64,000 bases of DNA. Origin: Streptosporangium saharense. GTDB taxonomy: Bacteria > Actinomycetota > Actinomycetes > Streptosporangiales > Streptosporangiaceae. The stretch is taken from the NCBI RefSeq assembly GCF_014203715.1, contig NZ_JACHJP010000015.1, forward strand, positions 1-64,000. The letters run 5' to 3'. This document shows, in pieces, positions 42,291-50,966 of this stretch (position 1 is the stretch's first letter; each line of letters begins with the position of its first letter). The notes under the pieces were generated by a model. It made no database searches. It was given only the letters and a program-made list of their open reading frames with translations, and was not told where the DNA came from. A program made the translations under genes and the position numbers.

Positions 42291-42476
42291 GTCCGCATCG
42301 TGTCACGAAGACCCCGTCGTTGTCCGGTGCCGTCGTCGTGCCCGGCGGGGCCGTACGGGGTGTCTCGGCTGGTGAGAACCCGGGGCCGCGACCGTGGTTC
42401 GGGGCGCGGTTCTGGCTACGCTGAGGGTGATCTCCGCCGCAACGGAGCGGCGGACGGACGACCGGGAGCCACTACC

Positions 42477-43580
42477 GTGACCGACGTCTTCGGGCTGTCC
42501 CACAAGGACGCCAGCCCTGCGAACAGCCAGGCCAGGCACGAGCAGGTCGTGTTCTGCTCCGACGAGCGAAGCGGCCTGTACGCGATCATCGCCATCTACA
42601 ACACCGCCCTCGGCCCCGCCCTCGGCGGCACCAGGTTCTACCCCTACGAGAGCGAGCAGGCGGCCCTGACCGACGTGCTCAACCTCTCGCGGGCGATGGC
42701 CTACAAGAACGCCCTGGCCGGTCTCGACCTCGGCGGCGGCAAGGCCGTCATCATCGGCGACCCCGCGACCGACAAGAACGAGGCCCTGCTGCGCGCCTAC
42801 GGCAGGTTCGTGCAGTCCCTCAACGGCCGTTACTTCACCGCCTGTGACGTCGGCACCTACAGCGAGGACATGGACCTCGTGGCCCGCGAGAGCTCCTACG
42901 TGACCGGCCGCACCCAGGCCAACGGCGGGGCGGGCGACTCCTCGATCCTGACGGCCTTCGGCGTGTTCCAGGGCATGCGGGCCGCGGTCGAGCACACCCA
43001 CGGCACGCCGGAGCTGCGCGGCAGGCGGGTCGGCGTCGAGGGCGTCGGCAAGGTCGGCCACCGCCTGGTAGACCACCTCGTCGAGGCCGGGGCCGAGGTC
43101 GTGGTCTGCGACGTCAGCGAGCGGGCCGTCGAGCGGGTGCGCGCCAGGCACCCCCAGGTCGAGGTGGTCGCCGACCTGGTGGCGCTGACCGGCGCGGACA
43201 TCGACGTCTACGCGCCGTGCGCCCTCGGCGGGGCCCTCGACGACGCCACGGTGGCCAGGCTGCGCGCCAGGATCGTGTGCGGCGGGGCGAACAACCAGCT
43301 CGCCCACCCGGGGGTGGAGAAGGAGCTCGCCGACCGCGGCATCCTCTACGCGCCCGACTACGTGGTCAACTCCGGCGGCGTCATCCAGGTGGCCGACGAG
43401 ATCCACGGGTTCGACATGGGCCGGGCGAAGGCAAAGGCCACCCAGATCTACGACACGACTCTCAAGATCTTCGCGACGGCGGCCGAGGATGGCGTCCCTC
43501 CGGCGGTCGCAGCCGATAGGCTAGCGGAGCGCAGAATGTCGGAAGTCGGGCGAATTAGGGGCATTTGGCTGGGCCGCTAG
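42477..43580 (+). CDS. Valine/leucine dehydrogenase (Glu/Leu/Phe/Val dehydrogenase family)
   Basis: 367 aa. It catalyses NAD-dependent oxidative deamination of branched-chain amino acids, feeding branched precursors for fatty acids and polyketides. Catalytic region: ALGPALGGTRFYPY, AMAYKNALAGLDLGGGKAVI with the two Lys. Cofactor-binding: RVGVEGVGKVGHRLVDHLVE. Then APCALGGALDD, CGGANNQL and YVVNSGGVIQVADE. GTG 42477 is preceded by GGGAG, eight bases away. The position next to bldC and purM matches Streptomyces vdh. Confidence 0.95.
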   Translation: MTDVFGLSHKDASPANSQARHEQVVFCSDERSGLYAIIAIYNTALGPALGGTRFYPYESEQAALTDVLNLSRAMAYKNALAGLDLGGGKAVIIGDPATDKNEALLRAYGRFVQSLNGRYFTACDVGTYSEDMDLVARESSYVTGRTQANGGAGDSSILTAFGVFQGMRAAVEHTHGTPELRGRRVGVEGVGKVGHRLVDHLVEAGAEVVVCDVSERAVERVRARHPQVEVVADLVALTGADIDVYAPCALGGALDDATVARLRARIVCGGANNQLAHPGVEKELADRGILYAPDYVVNSGGVIQVADEIHGFDMGRAKAKATQIYDTTLKIFATAAEDGVPPAVAADRLAERRMSEVGRIRGIWLGR

Positions 43581-43645
43581 CCCCTCGCGCCCATACGGCG
43601 TACCGAGCCGGGCGTAAAACGGGTACGGTTGTAGTCGAACGAGAG

Positions 43646-43672
43646 CTGACGCCTCAAGTCAGGTGGCGTCAG
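43646..43672. terminator. Hairpin between vdh and DUF3073 gene
   Basis: CTGACGCC and GGCGTCAG are perfect 8-bp arms with an 11-base loop, 66 bases after the vdh stop and 58 before the next start. It is either a vdh terminator or a leader hairpin. Confidence 0.5.
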
Positions 43673-43730
43673 TGCGTGGTGCGTTAGCGACGAGGGGTCG
43701 GGCACGACCCCACACGAGGGGGTCGAGCCA

Positions 43731-43964
43731 ATGGGGCGCGGCCGAGCAAAGGCCAAGCAGGTCAAGGTTGCTCGCCAGCTGAAGTACAACAGCGGTGGCA
43801 CTGATCTTGAGCGTCTTCGTGACGAGCTCGGAGTCAGAGACGACTCCAACCACAATGACGACGCCAACGACTCCTATGACGAACTGGCTGAGCGATACGC
43901 CGACTACGCGGAGGACTACGGCTCCGGAGACGACCGTGAAGGCGGCACGTCCGGCCGGCGTTAG
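43731..43964 (+). CDS. DUF3073 family protein
   Basis: 77 aa. A highly basic N-terminus (MGRGRAKAKQVKVARQLKYN) is followed by TDLERLRDEL and a strongly acidic tail (YDELAERYADYAEDYGSGDD). This is the usual DUF3073 architecture, widespread in actinomycetes beside purM. Probably nucleic-acid-associated because of the basic segment. No function established to my knowledge. Confidence 0.95.
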   Translation: MGRGRAKAKQVKVARQLKYNSGGTDLERLRDELGVRDDSNHNDDANDSYDELAERYADYAEDYGSGDDREGGTSGRR

Positions 43965-43992
43965 GCGGCTTCGCTTCGAATACGAGTGAGAG

Positions 43993-44022
43993 GCACCCGG
44001 AGGTCCAATGGCCACCGGGTGC
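43993..44022. terminator. Hairpin terminator of DUF3073 gene
   Basis: GCACCCGG, 14-base loop, CCGGGTGC, followed by TCTTTCCC on the plus strand. It is close to a classical intrinsic terminator. Confidence 0.8.
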
Positions 44023-44045
44023 TCTTTCCCTGCATCTGACCCAGA

Positions 44046-44070
44046 CAGCGCTCCGGTCCCCGGGGCGCTG
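44046..44070. terminator. Second hairpin, purM side
   Basis: CAGCGC and GCGCTG with an inner CCGG pairing lie between the DUF3073 terminator and the purM stop. Probably ends the purF-purM transcript. Confidence 0.5.
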
Positions 44071-44126
44071 TTCGGCGTTTCCACCCCGAAGCCGCGCCCA
44101 GGAAGCCCCGGGGCGCGGCCGTACGG

Positions 44127-45152
44127 CTAGCGGTAGCGGGCGACGCCCGTGCCGGGGACGACCTCGCCGAGCACCCACGCGGGCAGGCCGCGCTTGGCGA
44201 GCAGCGCCAGCGCCGGATCGACGGCCTCCGGCGCGACGATCGCGGCCATGCCGACCCCGAGGTTGAACGTGCGGTCCATGTCGGCCTGCGCGACCTTCCC
44301 GTGCCCCGCGAGCAGCCCGAAGATCGCGGGCGGGGTCCAGGAGGAGCGGTCGAGCAGGGCGTCGAGCGTCGGCGGCAGCGAGCGGGACAGGTTGCCCTCA
44401 AGGCCGCCACCGGTGATGTGCGCGTAGGCGTGGACCTCCGTCGCGCGGGTCAGCTCAAGACAGTCCAGGGCGTAGATCCTGGTCGGTTCGAGCAGCTCCT
44501 CCCCGAGCGTACGGCCCAGCTCGGCGGGCTGGTCCTCCAGGGAGAGACCTGCCTGCGCGATGATGTGCCGTACCAGCGAGTAGCCGTTGGAGTGCACGCC
44601 CGAGGAGGCGAGCGCCAGCACCACGTCGCCCTCACGGACCCGGTCCCGGCCGAGCAGCTCGTCGCCCTCGACCACACCGGTCGCCGCGCCCGCGAGATCG
44701 TACTCGTCGGCGCCCATGGCGCCCGGGTGCTCGGCCGTCTCACCACCGACGAGGGCGCAGCCAGCCAGGCGGCAGCCCTCGGCGACACCCCCGACGATCT
44801 CGGCGATCCGCTCCGGGACGACCTTGCCGCAGGCGATGTAGTCGGTCATGAAGAGCGGCTCGGCGCCGCAGACCACCAGGTCGTCCACGACCATGCCGAC
44901 CAGGTCGATGCCGATCGTGTCGTGCTTTCCGAGGCGCTGGGCCAGCATGACCTTGGTGCCGACCCCGTCGGTCGAGGTGGTCAGCAGCGGACGCCGGTAG
45001 CCGAGCAGCGCCGAGGCGTCGAACAGACCGGCGAAGCCGCTGGCGTCGTCGACCACCTCGGGCCGCCGCGCACGCGCGACCTTCGCCTTCATCAGCTCGA
45101 CGGCGCGCTCTCCGGCGTCGATGTCCACACCGGCGGCGGCGTAACTGGTCAT
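44127..45152 (-). CDS. purM: Phosphoribosylformylglycinamidine cyclo-ligase (AIR synthetase)
   Basis: 341 aa. It converts FGAM to AIR with ATP in purine synthesis. Motifs of the PurM fold: YAAAGVDIDAGERAVELMK, TTSTDGVGTKVMLAQRLGKH, MVVDDLVVCGAEPLFMTDYI, VGGETAEHPGAM and HITGGGLEGNLSRSLP. The ATG at 45152 has GGAGACC upstream. It follows purF by 25 bases and is presumably co-transcribed with it. Confidence 0.97.
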   Translation of the reverse strand: MTSYAAAGVDIDAGERAVELMKAKVARARRPEVVDDASGFAGLFDASALLGYRRPLLTTSTDGVGTKVMLAQRLGKHDTIGIDLVGMVVDDLVVCGAEPLFMTDYIACGKVVPERIAEIVGGVAEGCRLAGCALVGGETAEHPGAMGADEYDLAGAATGVVEGDELLGRDRVREGDVVLALASSGVHSNGYSLVRHIIAQAGLSLEDQPAELGRTLGEELLEPTRIYALDCLELTRATEVHAYAHITGGGLEGNLSRSLPPTLDALLDRSSWTPPAIFGLLAGHGKVAQADMDRTFNLGVGMAAIVAPEAVDPALALLAKRGLPAWVLGEVVPGTGVARYR

Positions 45153-45177
45153 GCGGTCTCCGGGGTGTTCTGCGGGA

Positions 45178-46614
45178 TCACAGCTTGGCCTCAAGGACGT
45201 ACTTGCCGACGTTGTCGCGGTCGATGGCGATCGGGTAGACGCCGTCGAAGCAGGCCCGGCAGAGCCGGTCCGCGGGGATCGTGGTCGCCGCGGTCAGCCC
45301 CTCAAGCGAGATGTAGCCGAGGGAGTCGGCCCCGAGGGAGGCGCGGATCTCCTCGACGCTGAGCGAACCGGCGATCAGCTCGGCCCGCGTCGCGAAGTCG
45401 ATGCCGTAGAAGCACGGCCAGGCGACCGGCGGGGAGGAGATGCGGACGTGGACCTCCCTGGCACCCGCCTCACGCAGCATCTTGACGATCGCCCGCTGGG
45501 TGTTGCCGCGCACGATGGAGTCGTCGACGACCACCAGGCGCTTGCCCGCGACGACCTCCTTCAGCGGGTTGAGCTTCAGCCGGATGCCGAGCTGACGGAT
45601 CGTCTGGGACGGCTGGATGAACGTGCGGCCGACGTAGGAGTTCTTGACCAGGCCCTGGCCGTACGGGATGCCGCTCTCCTCGGCGTAGCCGACGGCGGCG
45701 GGGGTGCCCGACTCGGGCGTCGGGATGACCAGGTCGGCCTCGACGGGGTGCTCGCGGGCCAGCACGCGGCCGACCTCGACGCGGGTGGTCTGCACGCCAC
45801 GCCCGGCGATCGTGGTGTCGGGACGGGCCAGGTAGACGTACTCGAACAGGCAGCCCTTGGGCTCGGCGATCGCGAACTTGCGCGAGCGCACGCCCCGCTC
45901 GTCGATGGTGAGCAGCTCGCCAGGCTCGATCTCGCGGACGAAGGTCGCGCCCACGATGTCGAGCGCGGCGGTCTCCGAGGCGACGACCCAGCCGCGTTCG
46001 AGACGGCCGAGCACCAGCGGGCGGATGCCCTGCGGGTCACGGGCAGCATAGAGGGTGCGCTCGTCCATGAAGACGAGCGAGTAGGCACCCTTGACCTGGG
46101 GGAGAAGCTCGGCGGCCGCGTCCTCGATGGGCTGGCTGCGGTCCTGGGCGAGCAGTGAGGCGAGCACCTCGGTGTCGGTAGTCGCCCTGGTCGAGCCGGG
46201 GGCGAGCCGCTGGGACAGCTCGGGAGTGTTGATCAGGTTTCCGTTGTGGGCGAGCGCAAGGCCGCCCTCCTCGGTCGAGCTCAGTGTCGGCTGGGCGTTC
46301 TCCCAGACGCTCGACCCGGTGGTCGAGTAGCGGCAGTGACCGACCGCCAGGTGGCCGCGGAGGGTTCCGAGGATCGACTCGTCGAAGACCTGGGCGACAA
46401 GCCCCATGTCCTTGTAGACGAGGATGCGGCTGCCCTCGCTGACCGCGATGCCCGCGGACTCCTGTCCGCGGTGCTGCAACGCGTACAGCCCGTAGTAGGT
46501 GAGTTTGGAGACTTCCTCCCCTGGTGCCCAGACGCCGAAGACGCCGCACGCGTCTTTCGGGGGCCGGTCACGGGGGTCAAGGTCATGGCTCAGCTGGCCG
46601 TCGCCTTTCAGCAC
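45178..46614 (-). CDS. purF: Amidophosphoribosyltransferase
   Basis: 478 aa. The first committed step of purine synthesis, transferring glutamine ammonia to PRPP. A 22-residue propeptide precedes the nucleophile Cys23 in DACGVFGVW. The glutaminase domain has YALQHRGQESAGIAV. The transferase domain has the PRPP loop VVVDDSIVRGNT. C-terminal LCRACFDGVYP contains Cys residues expected for the Fe-S cluster in Bacillus-type PurF. GTG 46614 is chosen because its peptide start (MLKGDGQLSHDL) matches Streptomyces PurF and a TAGACT box lies 7 bases upstream. Confidence 0.96.
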   Translation of the reverse strand: MLKGDGQLSHDLDPRDRPPKDACGVFGVWAPGEEVSKLTYYGLYALQHRGQESAGIAVSEGSRILVYKDMGLVAQVFDESILGTLRGHLAVGHCRYSTTGSSVWENAQPTLSSTEEGGLALAHNGNLINTPELSQRLAPGSTRATTDTEVLASLLAQDRSQPIEDAAAELLPQVKGAYSLVFMDERTLYAARDPQGIRPLVLGRLERGWVVASETAALDIVGATFVREIEPGELLTIDERGVRSRKFAIAEPKGCLFEYVYLARPDTTIAGRGVQTTRVEVGRVLAREHPVEADLVIPTPESGTPAAVGYAEESGIPYGQGLVKNSYVGRTFIQPSQTIRQLGIRLKLNPLKEVVAGKRLVVVDDSIVRGNTQRAIVKMLREAGAREVHVRISSPPVAWPCFYGIDFATRAELIAGSLSVEEIRASLGADSLGYISLEGLTAATTIPADRLCRACFDGVYPIAIDRDNVGKYVLEAKL

Positions 46615-46621
46615 ATGCTTC

Positions 46622-46627
46622 AGTCTA
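46622..46627 (-). promoter_or_regulatory. purF -10 box TAGACT (leaderless)
   Basis: On the minus strand TAGACT is followed after seven bases by the GTG start at 46614, so transcription would begin at or next to the start codon. No purine riboswitch or PurR-like box is visible in the divergent gap to 46784. Confidence 0.55.
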
Positions 46628-46783
46628 GGTCGGCTTCCTCGCTGCTCGAACCCGGGGGCCGTATCCACCGTCTGCCGCACCCTTGCCGAACAATCGTCGG
46701 CGTTTTGCCGTGTCGGCCTGTTTCACGGCAATGAGCCGGGGGAGGGTAGATATCCGGCATCCCTACACGTCGGGAGCGTGGAC

Positions 46784-48154
46784 GTGACAACACCTGAGGA
46801 CCCGAACCAGCCTGATCCGCGGCGGGAGCAGCGGGACCGGTGGCCCGAGGGGGAGCCGGAGGAGACGCCAGGCCGGGACCCGGCCCCGGGGGAGGAGCCC
46901 GAGCCGCGCTCTCCCGACCCCAGGCGCCCGATCCCCGAGGAGCCTGAGCCATGGTCCCCCGAACCACGCGGCCCGGTACCCCGCGAGCCGGGAACACCCG
47001 AACCTGGAGAGCCGGGAACGCCGGGTCCGGGAGGGCCGGGGCCGGGGTCGCCCGGGCCGGGAGAGAGACCGCCCGGCGAGAGGCCTCCGTGGGAGAGGCC
47101 GCCGGGGGAGCCGCTCTCCATACCCGACGAGCCGGTGACCCCGCGTCATCCCGACATGCCGACGGCTCCCGAGGTTCCCGAACCCCTTCAGAACGACTCC
47201 ACGGAGCGGTTCCAGCACCCCGAGCCCGGCCAGTACGGCGGGCAGCACGCCGGGCGTCCCGAGGGCATCCCCGGAACCAGTCCCTACGGGGGCCAGGGCA
47301 CGCCGTACGGCCAGAGTCCCCCGAGCCGGGGAGCCCACGCCGCAGGCCGGGAGGAGCCTCCGGGTACTTCGGGACAGGAGCCTCCGGTTTGGGGCACCCC
47401 GGCCCAGGGCGCTTCAGGGCAGGGCGCGCCGTACGGGCAGGAGTCTTCGGGACAGGGCACTTCGGGGCAGGGCGTGCCGTACGGGCAGGAACCCGGTGAG
47501 CGGGGCACGCCGTACGGCGGGCAGGGTGGGCAGGCGCGGCCCGGGGAGTGGGAGGCGCCGTCCTACGGCCAGCAGGCCGCCCACGGCCAGGAGAGCCAGG
47601 AAGGCCCCTACGGCCAGGGGCAGCAGGGCTATCCGGGAACCGGCCAGGGACCTCAGGGGTATCCAGAGACAGGCCAGGGGTACCCGGGAACCGGTCAGGG
47701 GTATCCAGGGGCGGGTCAGGAGTATCCGGGGGCCGGGCAGGGGCAGCCGTACCAGGCTCCGCTGACACCGGGGGGACCCGGCTATCCGGGGGCGCCGCCG
47801 TACCAGGGGGGCTATCAGAGCCCGTACCAGAAGTCGGGAGGCGGGCTCGGCACGACGGCGCTCGTACTGGGCATCGCGAGCATCTTCCTGCTCCTGGCGT
47901 GTGGCCTCGGTGTGCTGACGGCCATCGCCGGACTGATCATCGGCCTCGTCGCCCTCGCCAAGAACTCCAACCGGGGCCGTGCCATCTGGGGCATCGCGCT
48001 GAGCGCGCTGGCGCTGGTCCTCGCCGTGGTGTTCCTGACGTGGTTCTACAGCAGGGTCGGCGACTGCATGAACCTGCCGCAGAATCTGCAGCAGCGCTGC
48101 GTCGAGGAGCGGCTGGGCGTGCAGGTCCAGAGCGCGCCACAGTGGTTGCCGTAG
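46784..48154 (+). CDS. Pro/Gly/Gln-rich protein with C-terminal two-helix membrane domain
   Basis: 456 aa. The first ~345 residues are low-complexity: a Pro/Glu-rich part (EPEPWSPEPRGPVPREPGTP) then Gly/Gln/Tyr repeats of the form GYPGTGQ, GYPGAGQ and SGQGTPYGQ. The C-terminal ~110 residues carry a DUF4190-like pair of helices (LGTTALVLGIASIFLLLACG and a second ending VLAVVFLTWFY). Such proteins are common in actinomycetes as membrane-tethered disordered tails. GTG 46784 has GGGAG seven bases upstream. Divergent from purF. Function unknown. Confidence 0.85.
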   Translation: MTTPEDPNQPDPRREQRDRWPEGEPEETPGRDPAPGEEPEPRSPDPRRPIPEEPEPWSPEPRGPVPREPGTPEPGEPGTPGPGGPGPGSPGPGERPPGERPPWERPPGEPLSIPDEPVTPRHPDMPTAPEVPEPLQNDSTERFQHPEPGQYGGQHAGRPEGIPGTSPYGGQGTPYGQSPPSRGAHAAGREEPPGTSGQEPPVWGTPAQGASGQGAPYGQESSGQGTSGQGVPYGQEPGERGTPYGGQGGQARPGEWEAPSYGQQAAHGQESQEGPYGQGQQGYPGTGQGPQGYPETGQGYPGTGQGYPGAGQEYPGAGQGQPYQAPLTPGGPGYPGAPPYQGGYQSPYQKSGGGLGTTALVLGIASIFLLLACGLGVLTAIAGLIIGLVALAKNSNRGRAIWGIALSALALVLAVVFLTWFYSRVGDCMNLPQNLQQRCVEERLGVQVQSAPQWLP

Positions 48155-48240
48155 CGGCGGAAGCCTTCAGATGACGGGCAAGGCCGCGTGGTGAGGGTTC
48201 CCAGGCGACGGGAAGGCGCGTGAGGGAGCCGGTGAGGGCC

Positions 48241-48687
48241 TCAGACGACGGGGAGGTGGGGGGACAGGTCGGCGCGGCTTCCGCTCGCTGTGACTCTGCC
48301 CTCGTCTGAGGCGCGTTCCCAGGTCAGGCGGCCCGTGGCCAGTTCGAGCCAGGTGAGCGCGTCGGTCTCGATCACGTTCGGCGGGGTGCCCCGGGTGTGC
48401 CGGGGACCCTCGACGCACTGCACGGCGGCGTACGGCGGGACCCGCACCTCGACGGTCCGCCCGGGCGCCGCCGTGGCCAGCCGGTCGAGCAGGTGCCGTA
48501 CGGCGAGGCGGGCGGCCTCCCGCTCGGGGCGCAGACCGCGGTCGTAGGCCCGCAGCACCACGGCGACGCAGGCCCCGAGCAGCTCGGCGAGCGTCTCCCC
48601 ACCGTCGTAGGGGGGCTCGCCGAGCGCGTCGAGCTGGGCGTCGAGGGCGGCGTGGACCTTGGCGGGGTCCGGCTTGTGAGGAGGCAC
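48241..48687 (-). CDS. Bacterial sterol-carrier-protein-like (SCP) family protein
   Basis: 148 aa. It begins VPPHKPDPAKVHAALDAQ, typical of the actinobacterial SCP-like group with its maleylpyruvate-isomerase-type C-terminal domain. The conserved strand VEVRVPPYAAVQCVEGPRHT and the end DALTWLELATGRLTWERA are present. This group is found beside pur genes in Streptomyces. Lipid or sterol binding is not proven for bacterial members. GTG 48687 has GGGGGC upstream. Confidence 0.8.
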   Translation of the reverse strand: MPPHKPDPAKVHAALDAQLDALGEPPYDGGETLAELLGACVAVVLRAYDRGLRPEREAARLAVRHLLDRLATAAPGRTVEVRVPPYAAVQCVEGPRHTRGTPPNVIETDALTWLELATGRLTWERASDEGRVTASGSRADLSPHLPVV

Positions 48688-48832
48688 GCCCCCATCATCC
48701 CGCGAGTCCGGCCGGGGGTGGATGGGGATCGCGACGCATGCTTCATCGGGTGGGCAGGCGTCGTTCACTTCGGGTTACCCGGGTCCTCGTAACGTCCAGC
48801 CGAACCGATCGCACACAACCTTGGAGGCCCAC

Positions 48833-50902
48833 GTGGCGAACGTGTCACCGAGTAGAGCGCTTCCCCTGCTGACGAGCCCCCACAAGGGGGGACGCAGCGC
48901 GCTGACCTGCCGGTTCCGCTGCGGCAACCAGTGCGCCCACGACGTGCAGAACACCAGCGAGAACGCCTACTTCGGGGACGTGGTCGCCGAGATCGTCTCG
49001 CGTCGCGGGGTGCTGCGCGCGGGCACCCTCGGCGCGCTCGCGCTCGGCGCCGTCGCCGTGGGCGCCGCCCCCGCGGCGGCCACCCCCGGTCACAACGGCA
49101 ACCACGGTCACAGTGGTAACAACGGCAGGCTCGGGTTCACCGCGGTGCCGCCGAACACCGATGACAGGGTGACGGTTCCCGAGGGCTACCAGACGGCGCC
49201 GGTCGTGCGCTGGGGTGACCCGGTGCTGCCCGACGCGCCCGCCTTCGACTTCGAGAACCAGACCGCGGCCGCGCAGGCCAAGCAGTTCGGCTACAACAAC
49301 GACTTCGTCACCTTCTTCCCGCTGGGCACCCAGCGTGGCCTGCTCTGGGTCAACCACGAGTACACCGACGAGAACCTGATGTTCCGCGGTTACACGACCG
49401 GCGAGGCCGCGACCGAGGAGCAGATCAGGATCGCGCTGGCCGCGCACGGCGGCTCGGTGGTCGAGGTCGAGCGGGTCGGCGGGACCGGGCAGTGGCGGCT
49501 CGTCACCCGGGGACGCCGCCGCTACAACCGGCGGATCACGGCGCTGACCCCGATGCGCTTCACCGGCCCCGCGGCGGGCAGCGACCTGCTCAGGACGGCC
49601 GCCGACCCGGCGGGCACCACCCCGGTCGGCACGCTCAACAACTGCGCGGGCGGCACGACGCCGTGGGGGACGGTGCTGAGCGGCGAGGAGAACTTCAACC
49701 AGTACTTCGTCAACGGCAACGGCGTTCCCGAGGCGCAGAAGCCGTACCTGACCCGGTACGGCGTGAGCCCCACGACCGGCATCCCGTCGGGCAACCGCAG
49801 GTTCGACCGGGTCGAGGAGCGTTTCGACCTGGCCAAGCACCCCAATGAGATCAATAGGTTCGGGTGGATCGTGGAGATCGACCCGTTCGACCCCACCTCG
49901 ACCCCGATCAAGCGCACCGCCCTGGGCAGGCTCGCCCACGAGGGCGCGACCACCACGCTGGCCAGGGACGGCCGGGTCGTGGCCTACATGGGCGACGACT
50001 CCCGGTTCGAGTACGTTTACAAGTTCGTCTCCAAGCGGCGTTACATCCCCGGCTTCGACCGGCACAACCGGACGCTGCTCGACGAGGGCACGCTGTACGT
50101 CGCGAAGTTCACCGGCGACAGCCCCGTGAAGGAGATCGACGGCAGTGGCAAGCTGCCCTCGGACGGGCGTTTCGACGGCTCCGGGCAGTGGATCCCGCTG
50201 GTGACCGGTGGTGTCTCGCACGTGCCGGGGATGACGGCCCAGGAGGTCCTCGTCTACACCAGGATCGCGGCGGACAAGGTGGGCGCCACCAAGATGGACC
50301 GCCCCGAGGACGTGGAGCGCAACCCGGTCACCGGGGGCGTCTACGTGGCGCTGACCAACAACACCAACCGGACCCCGGCCCAGGTGGACGAGGCCAACCC
50401 GCGTCCCGCCAACAAGCACGGCCATATCCTGGAGATCACGGAGCTGCGGGACGACGCGGGCGCCACGACCTTCTCCTGGTCGCTGCCGCTGGTCTGCGGT
50501 GACCCGAGCGACCCGACGACCTACTTCGCCGGGTTCGACAAGACGAAGGTCTCGCCGATCTCCTGTCCGGACAACGTCGCCTTCGACGGCGAGGGCAACC
50601 TCTGGATCTCCACAGACGGCAACCAGCTCGGCGCCAACGACGGCCTGTTCGTCATGCCGGTGCGCGGTTCTGAGCGCGGCCACCTCAAGCAGTTCCTGAG
50701 CGTCCCGGTCGGCGCGGAGACCTGCGGTCCCCTGGTCAGTCCCGACCAGCGCAGTGTCTTCACGGCCATCCAGCACCCCGGGGAGACCAACGGCGCCACC
50801 CCGGAGGCGCCGAGCAGCCACTGGCCGGACGGGGGCACGAGCCAGCCCCGCCCCGCCGTGGTGGTCACCTGGCACCGGCGGGGCGGGAGGGTCGGTTCCT
50901 GA
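48833..50902 (+). CDS. PhoX-like phosphatase, Tat-exported (DUF839)
   Basis: 689 aa. An N-terminal 55-residue region with clustered Cys (LTCRFRCGNQCAH) precedes the twin-arginine signal SRRGVLRAG (56-64) and a hydrophobic stretch to AAPAAA. The DUF839/PhoX domain follows: LLWVNHEYTDENLMFRGYTT, NNCAGGTTPWGTVLSGEENF and FDGEGNLWISTDGNQLG. PhoX enzymes are Fe/Ca-dependent alkaline phosphatases that take phosphate from esters outside the cell. GTG 48833 has TTGGAGG five bases upstream. No pho box is clear in the short upstream gap. Confidence 0.94.
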   Translation: MANVSPSRALPLLTSPHKGGRSALTCRFRCGNQCAHDVQNTSENAYFGDVVAEIVSRRGVLRAGTLGALALGAVAVGAAPAAATPGHNGNHGHSGNNGRLGFTAVPPNTDDRVTVPEGYQTAPVVRWGDPVLPDAPAFDFENQTAAAQAKQFGYNNDFVTFFPLGTQRGLLWVNHEYTDENLMFRGYTTGEAATEEQIRIALAAHGGSVVEVERVGGTGQWRLVTRGRRRYNRRITALTPMRFTGPAAGSDLLRTAADPAGTTPVGTLNNCAGGTTPWGTVLSGEENFNQYFVNGNGVPEAQKPYLTRYGVSPTTGIPSGNRRFDRVEERFDLAKHPNEINRFGWIVEIDPFDPTSTPIKRTALGRLAHEGATTTLARDGRVVAYMGDDSRFEYVYKFVSKRRYIPGFDRHNRTLLDEGTLYVAKFTGDSPVKEIDGSGKLPSDGRFDGSGQWIPLVTGGVSHVPGMTAQEVLVYTRIAADKVGATKMDRPEDVERNPVTGGVYVALTNNTNRTPAQVDEANPRPANKHGHILEITELRDDAGATTFSWSLPLVCGDPSDPTTYFAGFDKTKVSPISCPDNVAFDGEGNLWISTDGNQLGANDGLFVMPVRGSERGHLKQFLSVPVGAETCGPLVSPDQRSVFTAIQHPGETNGATPEAPSSHWPDGGTSQPRPAVVVTWHRRGGRVGS

Positions 50903-50917
50903 CCCGGTGAGCCCGGT

Positions 50918-50956
50918 GCCGCCCGCGTGCCCCCCTGGGCGGGGTGCGCGGGCGGC
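50918..50956. terminator. Bidirectional hairpin terminator
   Basis: GCCGCCCGCG and CGCGGGCGGC are perfect 10-bp arms between the PhoX-like gene stop and the convergent MFS stop. Confidence 0.75.
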
Positions 50957-50966
50957 GCCGTACCTC

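Noticed and set aside
46615..46783. Purine riboswitch or PurR box upstream of purF
   Set aside because: Only a leaderless -10 box is seen. With no leader a riboswitch is impossible on purF.
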